A DNA stretch of 36,106 nt from Paraphysomonas bandaiensis. Its lineage: Eukaryota > Chrysophyceae. The notes beneath the pieces were generated by a model. The model made no database searches, was not told the DNA's origin, and saw nothing but the letters and a program-made list of their open reading frames with translations. The stretch is taken from positions 1 through 36,106 of the forward strand of contig CBFFRP010000310.1 of NCBI GenBank assembly GCA_965644295.1, in the 5' to 3' direction. Made by a program: the position numbers and the translations under genes. This document shows, piece by piece, positions 9,969 through 19,605 of the stretch. Numbering within the stretch: position 1 is the stretch's first letter; every line of letters begins with the position of its first letter.

Positions 9969-10909
9969 ATATCAAACCGGGCACACAGTTGAGCTTTAAT
10001 ATCCTTCACTATGTTGACATCACGACCTAACACTAGGATATCATCCACATATATCGTTAATAATATCAATTCATCGCCCTTATACTGATAATACAAACAC
10101 GGGTCTAATACACATGGTTTAAAATGCATAGATCGTATGAATTTATCCAATGTTTTCCACCACGACCGCGGGGAACTCCGAAGCCCGTATAACGACTTCT
10201 TCAGCTTAAAGCAGTACCCCTCAGGCAGCTGAAAGTCCGGAGTTGCCTTCATATATACGTCCCCCTCTATATCTGCATATAGAAATGCGTTAGACACATC
10301 CAGTTGATGAATTACCATGTTCATCACGAAAGCTATGGCGATTAACAGTCGCACTGTTACCCCCTTAACAACGGGTGCGAAATGGTTCGCCCAACCACTC
10401 GACTGCTGTCCACAACCGATTGCTACAAGACGAGCCTTATATCGGCGGACCTCTCCCTCCTTATCGTACTTCTTTCCATAGACGTACTTGGAGTTCAGTG
10501 GGACGACTCCGTCCGGTATACGAGTCACCTCCATGGTATCTCGCTTCGCCAAACCCTCTCGCTCTACACGGCGAGCTCGTCTCCACTCCCTGTGCTCGGC
10601 ACTCTCCAAGGACTCACGATGTGTCTGAGGCACTGTCGACTCTTCCGCTGACATCCACACTGAGTCTGCCTCCTGTAAAAGGTCACTCACATCACTCTCA
10701 TCACTCAAATGATGGATTTGTCCTAACACCGACACATTCGTTACCGTCCTTGGAGTTCTTGCGCGTTTGCCGTGCGGATGATTCTCGGCAGGGGTCCCTT
10801 CCCCCGAAGGTAATGCTGAGTCAGCCTGGGGCTGCACCTGCCCACTTTCCGACTGCTGTGGCACCACTCCGCTGATACCGCCGTCACGGTTGTCAGTAAA
10901 ACTCTGGCC
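9965..10909 (-). pseudogene. Copia reverse transcriptase, N-terminal and catalytic part
   Basis: Frame open from 10909 to 9965. After a variable Ser/Pro/charged linker come the copia reverse transcriptase blocks: KYVYGKKYDKEGEVRRYKARLVA, FAPVVKGVTVRLLIAIA, QLDVSNAFLYADI, LKKSLYGLRSSPRSW and the catalytic IYVDDILVLG. It copies element RNA into DNA in cytoplasmic particles, primed by tRNA. The catalytic Asp pair is intact. The frame is disconnected from the integrase frame near 10870-10905 and from the following RNase H frame at about 9968, so no intact polyprotein can be made from this copy. Confidence 0.93.
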
Positions 10910-11826
10910 CTAACCACCCTCTGCGCAAGATCCTCTGTCATCTTCTTGATGTCAGCAATATGAATAGGAGTTTTATCCTCCACTTGAACCTGGTTACCAG
11001 TAACCAACGACCGGTATCCCACAATAAGTCCCTTTCTTATCACCACTCTGTTAGTCTTGTATAGCAGACCACCATCCTCATGGTGCTTTCCGATAAGATA
11101 CTCAAACTCACCCGGTTGACGAGCCTCGGGATCTATAGCCACTTGAGCCTCCTCCAGCTCTCTATAATAATCCTGAGACCTCTCAGGTACCGATTCATCA
11201 AATAATACATGTACAGAGTGTACTACGGTGTCCCCCACTAGCACCTTGTATCCTTTTCGATCAGCTGGATACCCTATGAAATAACCTGTCATTGCTTTGT
11301 CCTCCCAGTCCTTCCTCCTGTCGGCCTTGGGTGTTAGAACATATGCTTTGCACCCCCATTTCCGTAGCCACGATAGGCTGGGAACGCTCCCCCCTGGGAC
11401 ACACTCATATGGAGACATCCATCCTTGCCACGTCCGAGTTGGCATTCGTCGCACAATGTAACATGCAGTTTGATAAGCATCAAACCAGAACGACTTTGGA
11501 AGTCCGGATGCCGTCAACATCGTCAGTGTCATCTCCCCAATTGTTCGGAATTTCCTCTCAGACACCGCGTTGAGCTCTGGCGTGTCTCGTGTTGTATGTG
11601 ACACCCGAGTCCCATATCGCTGCAACAGATACTCTCTTATCTGCTGACTAATAAGTTCGGATCCTCCATCGGCATGATACTCCACTATACGGTTCCACCC
11701 CTCGTACTTCACTAAGTGGACCTCGCACAAGAAGTGTCGTAGACATTTGAACACCTCCTCTCCGCTTCGAGTCCTCAAACCATATTCCCATATCATCTTT
11801 GTTGCCACGTCCGTAAATAGGAGCAC
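10741..11826 (-). pseudogene. Copia integrase core and C-terminal region
   Basis: Integrase catalytic core continuing from the frame at 11793-12053: YHADGGSE carries the second acidic residue, and NAVSERKFRTIGEM the catalytic Glu. The copia-typical SFWFDAYQTACYIVRRMPT and SWLRKWGCKAYV follow. Residues beyond about 270 are linker read partly in the wrong frame, because a shift near 10870-10905 moves the true frame to the reverse transcriptase segment. The junction with the upstream segment needs one base in an A-run near 11835, suggesting a single-base loss. Confidence 0.9.
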
Positions 11827-12053
11827 GTACTTTTATACCCTTGTCTGGATTCACAATTGAGGTAGACTGAGATGTCCGCTGTCACTCTTTCCAGAAACCT
11901 GACTGCGCTTAGCTCTTCGTTGTCCCGTGATTTGAACGAATGCCTGGTTATCTTCGCCTTGGCACACCATTTACACAGGGGTTTCTTGCAACTCTTCTCC
12001 TTTGCCTTCGAAAGGTGATGTCGTTGTAGTCCTGATCCTCTGAATAACATGTG
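11793..12053 (-). pseudogene. Copia integrase zinc-binding N-terminus
   Basis: Continues the gag-protease frame in phase after a TGA at 12054-12056. CKWCAKAK supplies the CxxC half of the HHCC zinc finger, whose His pair (LHERTGH) lies upstream of that stop. VTADISVYLN carries the first catalytic Asp of the integrase core. The last 15 or so residues are out of frame relative to the next segment, with the change in the A-run near 11835. Confidence 0.88.
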
Positions 12054-13613
12054 TCAGTGAGCTTCTATTAACTTCGATTTCGAGACATGTCCAGTACGCT
12101 CATGTAAGCGATCCAACGCATCTTGTCCTGTATTATCCGACAAATTTACCTCCTCCATCTGATTGCACATAGACACATTTGGCAGATTTAACACCTCCAT
12201 CAAGTCCACATACGGCATTCCTCCATGCTCATCGTACTCTCCAGTCAACACCTCGTTTCCAGAGTCCAATTCCACGATTTTAGGCTTTCGAAGCAGTTGT
12301 AATCCGTATCCCATTGATCTCAGCATCCCTCCTGACACAATGTTCTTCACCGCTTCTTCACTAACTCTGATGTCTCTCCATTCCCCGAATGTACCAGCCC
12401 CCTGTGTCTCCAATTGAGAACCCTTTCTAGTTAGTTGGATTGCCCCAAACTCAGGAGTAAATGACTCCAGTGCAATTTTATCCTTTACTATAAACAGTCT
12501 TTTACTTGCACAACTGTCCAGATATACACGAGGTTCTTCCGACGTATCCACCGATAGCAAAACCTCTTCTCCAAACATATTCGCTTCATCATCCGACGAC
12601 TCTCCGTCGTTGACGTATTTCTTCCATTCTGTCTCGAATTTCCTGTTCGATTTTCGAGGATTCTCATTATCCGGGTTTTTTATGTTCTTCCGTTTTTTCG
12701 ACTTGCACTGTCGGGCTTTATGACTAAAATCTCCACAGATATGACAACCAGTATAATCCTTTGATCCTGGCTGCTGCACACTCTTCGAAGCCTTTTCCTT
12801 TGTCTTCCCTTTTCTTTTGAACTTATCCATTTTTCTTTGTCGTTCCTTAGCATAACAATTCGCTGCTACATGTCCCTTCTTCCGACAAAATGAACAAACC
12901 ACTGGCTCCTTCGACGCTGTGAAATTGATCTCTTCAGACTTGTCTCCCTTTAGTTTCTTCAGCTGCGTCATAGCCTCGTCATACTCTTCACAAGCCTCTT
13001 TCACCGAATCAAATGTAGTTGTTGCTTTAGGCATCATCGCTACCGACATCCATAAATCATGTAATTCCTCTATCTGCAGCGCTGCTTTTATCTTTGCTAA
13101 TTTACTTGCCTCTGTCTGCGGTTGTCCCAATTTTATGAGCTTCTGGATTATACCGTTCAGTCGATCTACCCCAACAGACACCTTTTCCCCCGGCCTTATT
13201 TTGAACGAATGGTATTCTGCCGTAGTCTTCTCCAATACAGTCCCAATCTCGCCTCTGAACCTATCAACCAGTGTCTGAAGGAGCTCACTGGATAACACCT
13301 CCTTAGCAGGATCATCAGCAGGTAAAATTGCCTTCCCCTCCAAATATTGATTGGCTACCTCCAACACATCAGGGTCATGCTCGCAAGCCTCCCAAATAGT
13401 ACTAACACAGGTATCATTACGCTCTCTCCATGACTCTAAATTCCTTCCTCCGGCTGGCGGGTCCTCCAAGCCAAGATGGTTTCGGTTTTTCTTCATTAGA
13501 TGCATCTTGATTTTTCTCGCTGAATAGTCTGCTTGGTTCTTGTCAAACCGTAGCTTCTTGTCATCTTCCCCATCCCTACAACTAGCATTCGCTACCATAA
13601 CAGAAGTTGACAT
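12054..13613 (-). CDS. Copia gag-protease frame
   Basis: 519 residues: gag capsid-like helices (about 1-230), two CCHC zinc knuckles, CSFCRKKGHVAANC at about 239 and CHICGDFSHKARQC at about 288, a Lys-rich linker, the aspartic protease motif LDSCASKR at about 363, and the start of the integrase zinc finger (LHERTGH) just before an in-frame TGA at 12054-12056. The ATG at 13613 lies inside the 5' LTR, 16 nt from its end, so the primer binding site is translated. Yeast Ty1 is arranged similarly. In most copia elements gag and pol are one frame, so the TGA is either a disabling mutation or a readthrough point. Confidence 0.93.
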   Translation of the reverse strand: MSTSVMVANASCRDGEDDKKLRFDKNQADYSARKIKMHLMKKNRNHLGLEDPPAGGRNLESWRERNDTCVSTIWEACEHDPDVLEVANQYLEGKAILPADDPAKEVLSSELLQTLVDRFRGEIGTVLEKTTAEYHSFKIRPGEKVSVGVDRLNGIIQKLIKLGQPQTEASKLAKIKAALQIEELHDLWMSVAMMPKATTTFDSVKEACEEYDEAMTQLKKLKGDKSEEINFTASKEPVVCSFCRKKGHVAANCYAKERQRKMDKFKRKGKTKEKASKSVQQPGSKDYTGCHICGDFSHKARQCKSKKRKNIKNPDNENPRKSNRKFETEWKKYVNDGESSDDEANMFGEEVLLSVDTSEEPRVYLDSCASKRLFIVKDKIALESFTPEFGAIQLTRKGSQLETQGAGTFGEWRDIRVSEEAVKNIVSGGMLRSMGYGLQLLRKPKIVELDSGNEVLTGEYDEHGGMPYVDLMEVLNLPNVSMCNQMEEVNLSDNTGQDALDRLHERTGHVSKSKLIEAH

Positions 13614-13890
13614 TATTTGCTAAGGTTTACTATTCTCAACTGATAAGATGAAATTATAAACATTACATGATAAAGAATCTAAGTTGTGTTCGATGTGTTC
13701 AACACCATTCATTTACTACTATAGTCTACAAACCACACACTCCGTGATCGTATCCTGTATAGTCACCCACTTCTACTTCAGTTTCATACTACACAATATA
13801 ATGTACTAATTACATATATATCTTTCGATCCTTGCATCTCACATAATACTGCACTCAATTGCAAGTATATAGAATCTTCAGATCTCAACA
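13598..13890 (-). repeat. 5' LTR of the 8.6-13.9 kb copia element
   Basis: 293 bp, partner of 8586-8878. It contains the gag start codon near its downstream end and should hold the element promoter. The outer edge carries the ctgga duplication at 13891-13895. Confidence 0.95.
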
Positions 13891-13895
13891 CTGGA

Positions 13896-14833
13896 CTCCC
13901 TGGCGCATGTGGTCTGGAGGTCTCCCCTTGGGATGGTACTCCATTGGTTTTGGAGGGGGCTCAGCATTCTGAATTAGGGGCCTGAGTGCACCTAGTTCCA
14001 GATGGATGGGTTGAGAGTGGTGGGGATTGTTGGGAGGAGGAGTTGGGTTTGTAGTCTGTGTTACTGTGCTCCTGTGGGGCCGCGGGAGTAGATAGAGTTG
14101 TCGAAGCCGTCGGCGTTGTGGAGGTCTGGGCAGTCCAATGTTCTGTCGGGTAGGACCTGTGAGGTGTGCACATGTGTCTGGAGTCGGATACGCTGTGGGG
14201 GGTCTTCGTTGGACCCCTAGTAGTCGAAGGACTCTCGGACGTTGTCTTGACTGACTGCGTTTCGGACGGGGTCTCGGAAGTAGCCTGGGCGGCCTTTTGG
14301 ACATGGTGATATAGCGACAACCGCGATCCTGTAACATAAGCTTCGCTGCAGTGTAAAGCGGTTGCAGGAGATTAATAACCACTGTTTCTAGGTTCCGTAG
14401 ACTGTGAGCCGTCAGGTGGTTGTGTATGTCGTCTCCGAAGACCGTTTCCAGTTGGGCTGCTGTGATGGTTCCAGTCCAGTATCTCTCGACCTGTGGGATG
14501 GAGGGATTCCAGGCTCTGCTGGAGAGTCTCCGTAGTGCAGATGTGATCCAGTTGGGTAAGGTCTGAGTTCTCTGTATTTCGTGTAGCACATTTTTATGCG
14601 ATTGAAATGAAGTTTCCCTTATTTGGGTGATGGATTCATGTGTGCAGTCGAGGCACATATGTTTTAGGGAATCTAGTCGAAACCCGCAGTCAGAGCATGC
14701 GGCTTTGGTCAGGTCAAGCCCCTGTTTGGTTTTGGCCCGGTTCCTCCCTATATGCAGAAAGATTTGTCCCATGTCAGTGCCGTGTTGAGAATTCTTTGGC
14801 GTAGATTTGAGCTGAGTTTGTCTTTGGTTACAG
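13896..14833 (-). pseudogene. LINE (non-LTR) ORF C-terminal fragment
   Basis: Minus-strand frame 14772-13885 (295 residues) includes a Cys/His cluster, CSDCGFRLDSLKHMCLDCTH, of the kind found after the reverse transcriptase in LINE-type ORF2 proteins. Just upstream, in another frame, LRQRILNTALTWDKSF resembles the sequence that usually precedes this cluster, indicating a frameshift near 14755. Downstream of about 14320 two frames are open, one Arg/Pro-rich and one Ser/Thr-rich; I cannot decide which is native. GC content is clearly higher than in neighbouring DNA. The copia element inserted into its downstream end, and the fragment abuts Ty3-like sequence at 14834. Confidence 0.65.
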
Positions 14834-15871
14834 GATGTATGGGGAGATCCAGAATGTTACTTACTGATTCAGTTCATTCTTAATGATGAAGTTAGTAGTG
14901 AGACTGGTTTGTCGCCATTTGAGTTTACATTTGGTACTGCTGCTATGCCATACTTTAAATTAACGGATAATGTTAATGTGAGTAGCTCTATGGAGTATAT
15001 TGCCAAGTTTAATGAACATCTTGAGACGATTCGTGAAATTGCAAATGAGGTTCAGCGTAAGATACAAAACAAGCGTAAATCTAAGACGCCAGCTGAGAAC
15101 TTAACCCAATATCAACCGGGCCAACTTGTATTATTCCAATTAAATCCAAAGCGCCACAAGCCTACGAAGTTATATCCTCGTTTTAAGGGACCTTATGAAG
15201 TGGTGTCAACTTATAAAGCTGATGTTACATGTGTTCATATTGTCATGCGTTTTGAAGTGGTATTGCACATGTCATGGCTTAAACCGTTTTTTGGAACACT
15301 TGAAGATGCATATCGTGTAGCCCAAATTGATTTCAACCAACATACAGTGCATTCTATCGTTGCTCATAGAGGAGATCCTGAAGTGCGTACTACAATGGAT
15401 TTTCAAGTACAGTTTGAGGATGGTTCTTTGTTGTGGATACCATGGTCCCTAGATATTTCCTCTACTTCACATTTCCAATTATACTGTGAACAACGACCAT
15501 ATCTTTTTCCGTTACTATTTACTGCTACCATGGCTAAAGCTGAACGTACTCGTATGAAACGTATTCCTATTGAGGGAGTGTCTCCTGGTCAAACTATTTA
15601 TGTAGATTTGCGTGCTTGGGGTGCCGATTTTTATGATACACTAGACTTACCGAATTGTTATACGACTATTTATGTTGTGGAGTGTAACTATGTACGGTGG
15701 GCGGGTCGTCGTAAATTGCGTATTGATCTATATTGCCCTTTGTTTCGGTCTACATATGAATGGAGTGCCTATGACGTTCATTGCTACGGTCGAGTTACTA
15801 CATTTGACTCTTCTATTATGGTGTTGGTCGATGCGGAGTTTTGCAAGAGATTTCCTGATATACTCTTGTAA
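14834..15871 (+). pseudogene. Ty3/gypsy-like integrase C-terminus with extra domain
   Basis: The frame is open from about 14816; retroelement similarity begins at about 14834. LSPFEFTFG and the FNEHLETIREIANEVQRKIQNKR helix are typical of the end of a Ty3/gypsy integrase core, and YQPGQLVLFQ, PRFKGPYEVV and VLHMSWLKPF of its C-terminal barrel. The frame then runs through RGDPEVRTTMDFQVQFEDGS and WIPWSLDI (chromodomain-like position) and a further 120 or so residues (PGQTIYVDLRAWGADFY ... VLVDAEFCKRFPDILL) that I do not recognise. It is the 3' half of an element; everything upstream of the integrase end was lost or lies beyond the LINE fragment. Confidence 0.85.
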
Positions 15872-16102
15872 ACAGGTTTTATTCTTCTATTTTGAAATCA
15901 TATTTATAATATTCTTTTATTTATATTACAATACTACCTTGTCTATCTAGTTTATTCTCAATCTAATATGTTTGAATCTGATTTTGTTTGCTTATACTTA
16001 GAATGACGCTATCTAGTATGGCCGATTTAAGTATTTGCATACATGAATCACAGTCTCTGTATTCACAATCTAATTTCTTCAGCTGGGGGGAAAAGAGGGT
16101 AG
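15872..16102 (+). other. 3' untranslated region and polypurine tract of the Ty3-like element
   Basis: T-rich non-coding sequence, then a polypurine tract ggggggaaaagagggtag at about 16085-16102. The tract directly precedes TGTCACGC, a plausible LTR start. Confidence 0.65.
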
Positions 16103-16541
16103 TGTCACGCAGTACTGGTTACTTATACTGCGTTATTAGTAGTATGATATGTTACTCTTCTGTTGTACTCTCTAACACGTACAGAGTGTTTTAGTATTTT
16201 CAGTTTTCAGTTTTATTTTCAGTTTCTACTCTCAGAGTGTTGAAGCTGTACATACATACCGGATAAAATATTTTTAATCGGGTGTGTTGTGTGTTGAAGT
16301 GAAATGCTGAACATGATGTATGTGTATGTGTGTGTTACACTGTAGAGATGTATAGCTGTGTTACTCATTCTTCTTCTTCTATATAACGTTTTAATAACGA
16401 TTCAATTAAGCTCATTCGCGGTTTGCGTTTGTGTGGAGGAGTTCTACCCGCTGGTAGGCTTAACAGTGTAGCAGCCCGCTGGCGTACACTCTAAATCTGT
16501 TAAAACGTTTTTAGTAAGAGCTTTCTGTCATTCACGTGTTT
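16103..16541 (+). repeat. Probable 3' LTR of the Ty3-like element (right end unresolved)
   Basis: It begins TGTCACGCAGTACTGG right after the polypurine tract. No second copy lies in the window, so the end and length cannot be fixed. The interval before the Crypton-like frame holds no other gene. Confidence 0.45.
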
Positions 16542-17060
16542 CTAGTTCTCAGAAACATCACAAAGCTTCAGCACGATGCATATGTCAGGCTTAAATGGAT
16601 TTGCAAAACAGCGTTTTATATCAGAAGTTGTTTCTCCTGTCTGGTCGGATTTGGTAGTTCCAAACACCACTGTTAGTACATCGTTTCTCCATCCAAAGTT
16701 GGAGAGCAAACAATCATCTACGTTATCACTCCTTCCAATAGTTGAAACAGATAATACTGTGAACAGACTGGCAAATACTCCTTCATCCCAAGTTCGTTGC
16801 TTTCCAGTGGGCCTCATCCTAGCGAAAGCCTTATTAATTTCGATGTAGCCATTGAGATTGTAGGCCTCCTTTCCTTCTTTCTGTCGCATAATGCCGGCTC
16901 TTTTCTTGCTTGCTATGTCTCGTTTGTAACTTGATATAGATTTTTTTAGGGCTTCGTCCATTCCACCTGGCCATGGTGATCCTATTTTGTCCATGTCAGG
17001 ACGATCGTAACAGTGCCACCATTTAAGGGCTGACTTATAGTTTTGATAAAAGTCTGTGCA
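16542..17060 (-). pseudogene. Crypton-type tyrosine recombinase, central fragment
   Basis: The frame is open from 17060 and contains YKSALKWWH, then a basic region and GIMRQKEGKEAYNLNGYI. It continues into a recombinase core with STIGRSDNVDD (first catalytic Arg), FGWRNDVLTVVFGTTKSDQTGE (the Lys strand) and KRCFANPFKPDICIVLKL. This series resembles Crypton/DUF3435-type tyrosine recombinases, which move DNA by strand exchange. The C-terminal part with the HxxR and nucleophilic Tyr is missing; a stop follows CDVSEN. The N-terminal part lies in another frame (next entry). The copy is therefore inactive. Confidence 0.7.
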
Positions 17061-17431
17061 CTAACCGTTACTTTATTTGCAGCAGGGTTGAGAGTGTCAA
17101 CCACTGCAGGATCATCAAGGTTCTCCACTGGGTCTTGCCCACCGTGTTTCCGCTTCTTTGGTAATGTGGTGTCTACAGAAATTTTTGCGAACAAGAGTTT
17201 AGCTGTTTGTACTGCCATTGGAAGTTTCAGTTTGAGAACATCTTTGGCTAGTCCAGTATGTTTCCTTGCCACTCCAGTCTCATCGATATCAAGAGCCACT
17301 TCACGTAACCCCTCAATGTCATTGATGAGTCTGGTCATAGTTCGACAGCGGCTCAAATAGTCTCTCATTGAAGAATTTAGAATATTTCGTTCCTGCTGAC
17401 CTTGCACTACCAAGCACAAGTCTTCCATCAC
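16982..17431 (-). pseudogene. Crypton-type recombinase, N-terminal fragment
   Basis: 149 residues, starting with MMEDLCLVVQGQQERNILNS and a helical region, then a basic KKRKHGG stretch and VSAQTF. About 25 residues before its end the frame becomes unlikely, and the downstream recombinase frame takes over near 17050-17060, which fits a one- or two-base frameshift. Family assignment depends on the adjoining fragment. Confidence 0.55.
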
Positions 17432-17814
17432 GATGATAGTAATTCAATTGAAATGTGAAATAGCTCAAATTGCTTAATACTGATAGTGTGTTAACCGCTA
17501 TAGTTATGGACACTTTTAGACACCAAGCTATGGCGATAACAGCACTAGCCTATAAATACACTGTACTACACAATACTGAGCTGTATAATACGGTACTGAA
17601 CTGTATAATAGAATACTGAACTGTATAATAGAATAATGTAGATTGTGGTTTACAATTAGCACGATTTCGACCGTTTACTAAAACTGCGGCACTTGTAATC
17701 CGAGAGTGAAGTGTGTCTTCATCCGAAGATAAGATGCAGGCTGTACATACACACACAGTCCTCTAGAGCCCCCCTTGTAGCATATTGACCTCACTGGTCT
17801 TTTGTGGTATGTGA
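17432..17814. other. Spacer with a 20-bp tandem repeat
   Basis: A 20-bp unit, ctgaactgtataatagaata, occurs three times (17576, 17596, 17616) with few differences. The rest of the interval shows no supported gene. Confidence 0.7.
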
Positions 17815-18108
17815 TTAGTTTGACGCCTCGGCGTTACAAAGTGCCTTTGTACACTTATCATCGTACTCTGCCATACTCTTCTGATAATCAGAGATAACCC
17901 TTAATTCTACAAATGAAAGCTGTTCTCCATTTGCTGCACGCTCTAAAATATCCACAGGAGCAAACGGCTCTTTACGCTTGTCTTCCATCACCCATATCAA
18001 ACAAGCCCTCTTCAATTCTCGCTCCACGGCCTCCTCAAAAGCAAAATAGTATTTCTTAACTCCATCATAACGCTGATGCTCATCATATCCATACTGATTA
18101 ATCGACAT
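17815..18108 (-). pseudogene. Possible copia gag N-terminal fragment
   Basis: 97 residues. RYDGVKKYYFAFEEAVERELKRACLIWVME follows the pattern of copia gag N-termini (FDG, aromatic residue, amphipathic helix, GLW/V-E). The sequence around its ATG (AATAATGTC) matches the context of the gag start in the 13.6 kb element. There is no zinc knuckle, and the frame stops early. It may be a fragment of another copia family; a short host gene cannot be excluded. Confidence 0.4.
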
Positions 18109-18535
18109 TATTTCAGATAACTTACTCTCGAGAACAAGTTAATGTTGCAAGGCAATAACAAGCCACAAGTTGATAGTAAACGATAGTGTTATTAACTTGT
18201 TTTATCAGAGGTTATCTGTGATAATAATGACTAGCATTCTAATCTATCTTCTATCACAGACTACAACTACAGCTCACACCTTGGGCATATATATGCCCTT
18301 AATCTATACCAATCCACTGTACATATTGGACTGTACATATCCTACATAGTATTGTCATCATACACCGTATAATGGTATACCGTTACTCTACTGTATACTG
18401 TAGCTGGCTGTCTTCACTACAATGTATATATCCTGTATACCAGGCACCCACTGTATAGTGCAGTATACTGCTGTATACTACCAAGCCAAGCTCACAATCC
18501 AACGACAGTCAATGTCCTATACGGGGATGACGACA
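18109..18535. other. Non-coding stretch with inverted repeats and CTGTATA clusters
   Basis: 18114-18143 and 18191-18218 form an imperfect inverted repeat (cagataac and acaagttaat at its two ends). A perfect 16-bp palindrome gggcatatatatgccc lies at 18283-18298. From about 18310 to 18480 variants of ctgtata, gtatac and tgtacat are dense. Possibly a degenerate LTR; no boundaries can be set. Confidence 0.5.
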
Positions 18536-19330
18536 GAACTTATCCATTTTTCTTTGTCGTTCCTTAGCATAACAATTCGCTGCTACATGTCCCTTCTTCC
18601 GACAAAATGAACAAACCACTGGCTCCTTCGACGCTGTAAAATTGATCTCTTCAGATTTGTCTCCCTTTAGTTTCTTCAGCTGCGTCATAGCCTCGTCATA
18701 CTCTTCACAAGCCTCTTTCACCGAATCAAATGTAGTTGTTGCTTTAGGCATCATCGCTACCGACATCCATAAATCATGTAATTCCTCTATCTGCAGCGCT
18801 GCTTTTATCTTTGCTAATTTACTTGCCTCTGTCTGCGGTTGTCCCAATTTTATGAGCTTCTGGATTATACCGTTCAGTCGATCTACCCCAACAGACACCT
18901 TTTCCCCCGGCCTTATTTTGAACGAATGGTATTCTGCCGTAGTCTTCTCCAATACAGTCCCAATCTCGCCTCTGAACCTATCAACCAGTGTCTGAAGGAG
19001 CTCACTGGATAACACCTCCTTAGCAGGATCATCAGCAGGTAAAATTGCCTTCCCCTCCAAATATTGATTGGCTACCTCCAACACATCAGGGTCATGCTCG
19101 CAAGCCTCCCAAATAGTACTAACACAGGTATCATTACGCTCTCTCCATGACTCTAAATTCCTTCCTCCGGCTGGCGGGTCCTCCAAGCCAAGATGGTTTC
19201 TGTTTTTCTTCATCAGATGCATCTTGATTTTTCTCGCTGAATAGTCTGCTTGGTTCTTGTCAAACCGTAGCTTCTTGTCATCTTCCCCATCCCTACAACT
19301 AGCATTCGCTACCATATCAGAAGTTGACAT
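18509..19330 (-). pseudogene. Truncated copia gag
   Basis: 273 residues, nearly identical to the first 265 of the gag at 12054-13613, including the first CCHC knuckle. It then reads into flanking DNA (CRHPRIGH) and stops. The start codon again lies inside the LTR. It lacks the second knuckle, the protease and all of pol, so it cannot support transposition by itself. Confidence 0.92.
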
Positions 19331-19605
19331 TATTCGCTAAGGTTTGCTATTCTCAATTGATAAGATGAAACTATAAACATTACATGATAAAGAACCTAAG
19401 TTGTTCGATGTGTTCAACACCATTCATTTACTACTATAGTCTACAAACCACACACTCCGTGATCGTATCCTGTATAGTCACCCACTTCTACTTCAGTTTC
19501 ATACTACACAATATAATGTACTAATTACATATATATCTTTCGATCCTTGCATCTCACATAATACTGCACTCAATTGCAAGTATATAGAATCTTCAGATCT
19601 CAACA
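18536..19605 (-). mobile_element. Truncated second copy of the 8.6 kb copia family
   Basis: It matches 12819-13890 almost base for base (about ten substitutions and a 2-nt deletion by eye). It consists of a 5' LTR (19315-19605, 291 bp) and the first part of gag. Homology starts abruptly at gaacttatcc (18536) inside gag, just past the first zinc knuckle (CSFCRKKGHVAANC). No 3' LTR is present. The truncated gag frame runs from 19330 to 18509 and ends with eight foreign residues. A large deletion or aborted integration could explain it. Confidence 0.92.

Larger units (their letters stand above)
8581..13895 (-). mobile_element. Complete Ty1/copia LTR retrotransposon with target duplication
   Basis: The element spans 8586-13890 (5305 bp), reading leftward. 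LTRs 8586-8878 and 13598-13890 are both 293 bp and differ at two positions by eye (a C/T near 8668 and an A/C near 8732). The 5-bp duplication ctgga flanks it (8581-8585 and 13891-13895). Reading on the minus strand, the LTR starts TGTTGAGATC and ends CTGTTA. The primer site TGGTAGCG follows at once (plus 13590-13597) and fits the 3' end of initiator methionine tRNA. A polypurine tract TTGAGGGGGAG (plus 8879-8889) abuts the 3' LTR. Domains run gag, protease, integrase, reverse transcriptase, RNase H, the Ty1/copia order. Coding is interrupted by one stop and three frameshifts. Confidence 0.96.

Noticed and set aside
10375-10875. 166-aa plus-strand frame opposite the reverse transcriptase
   Set aside because: Antisense shadow of a clearly coding copia frame.
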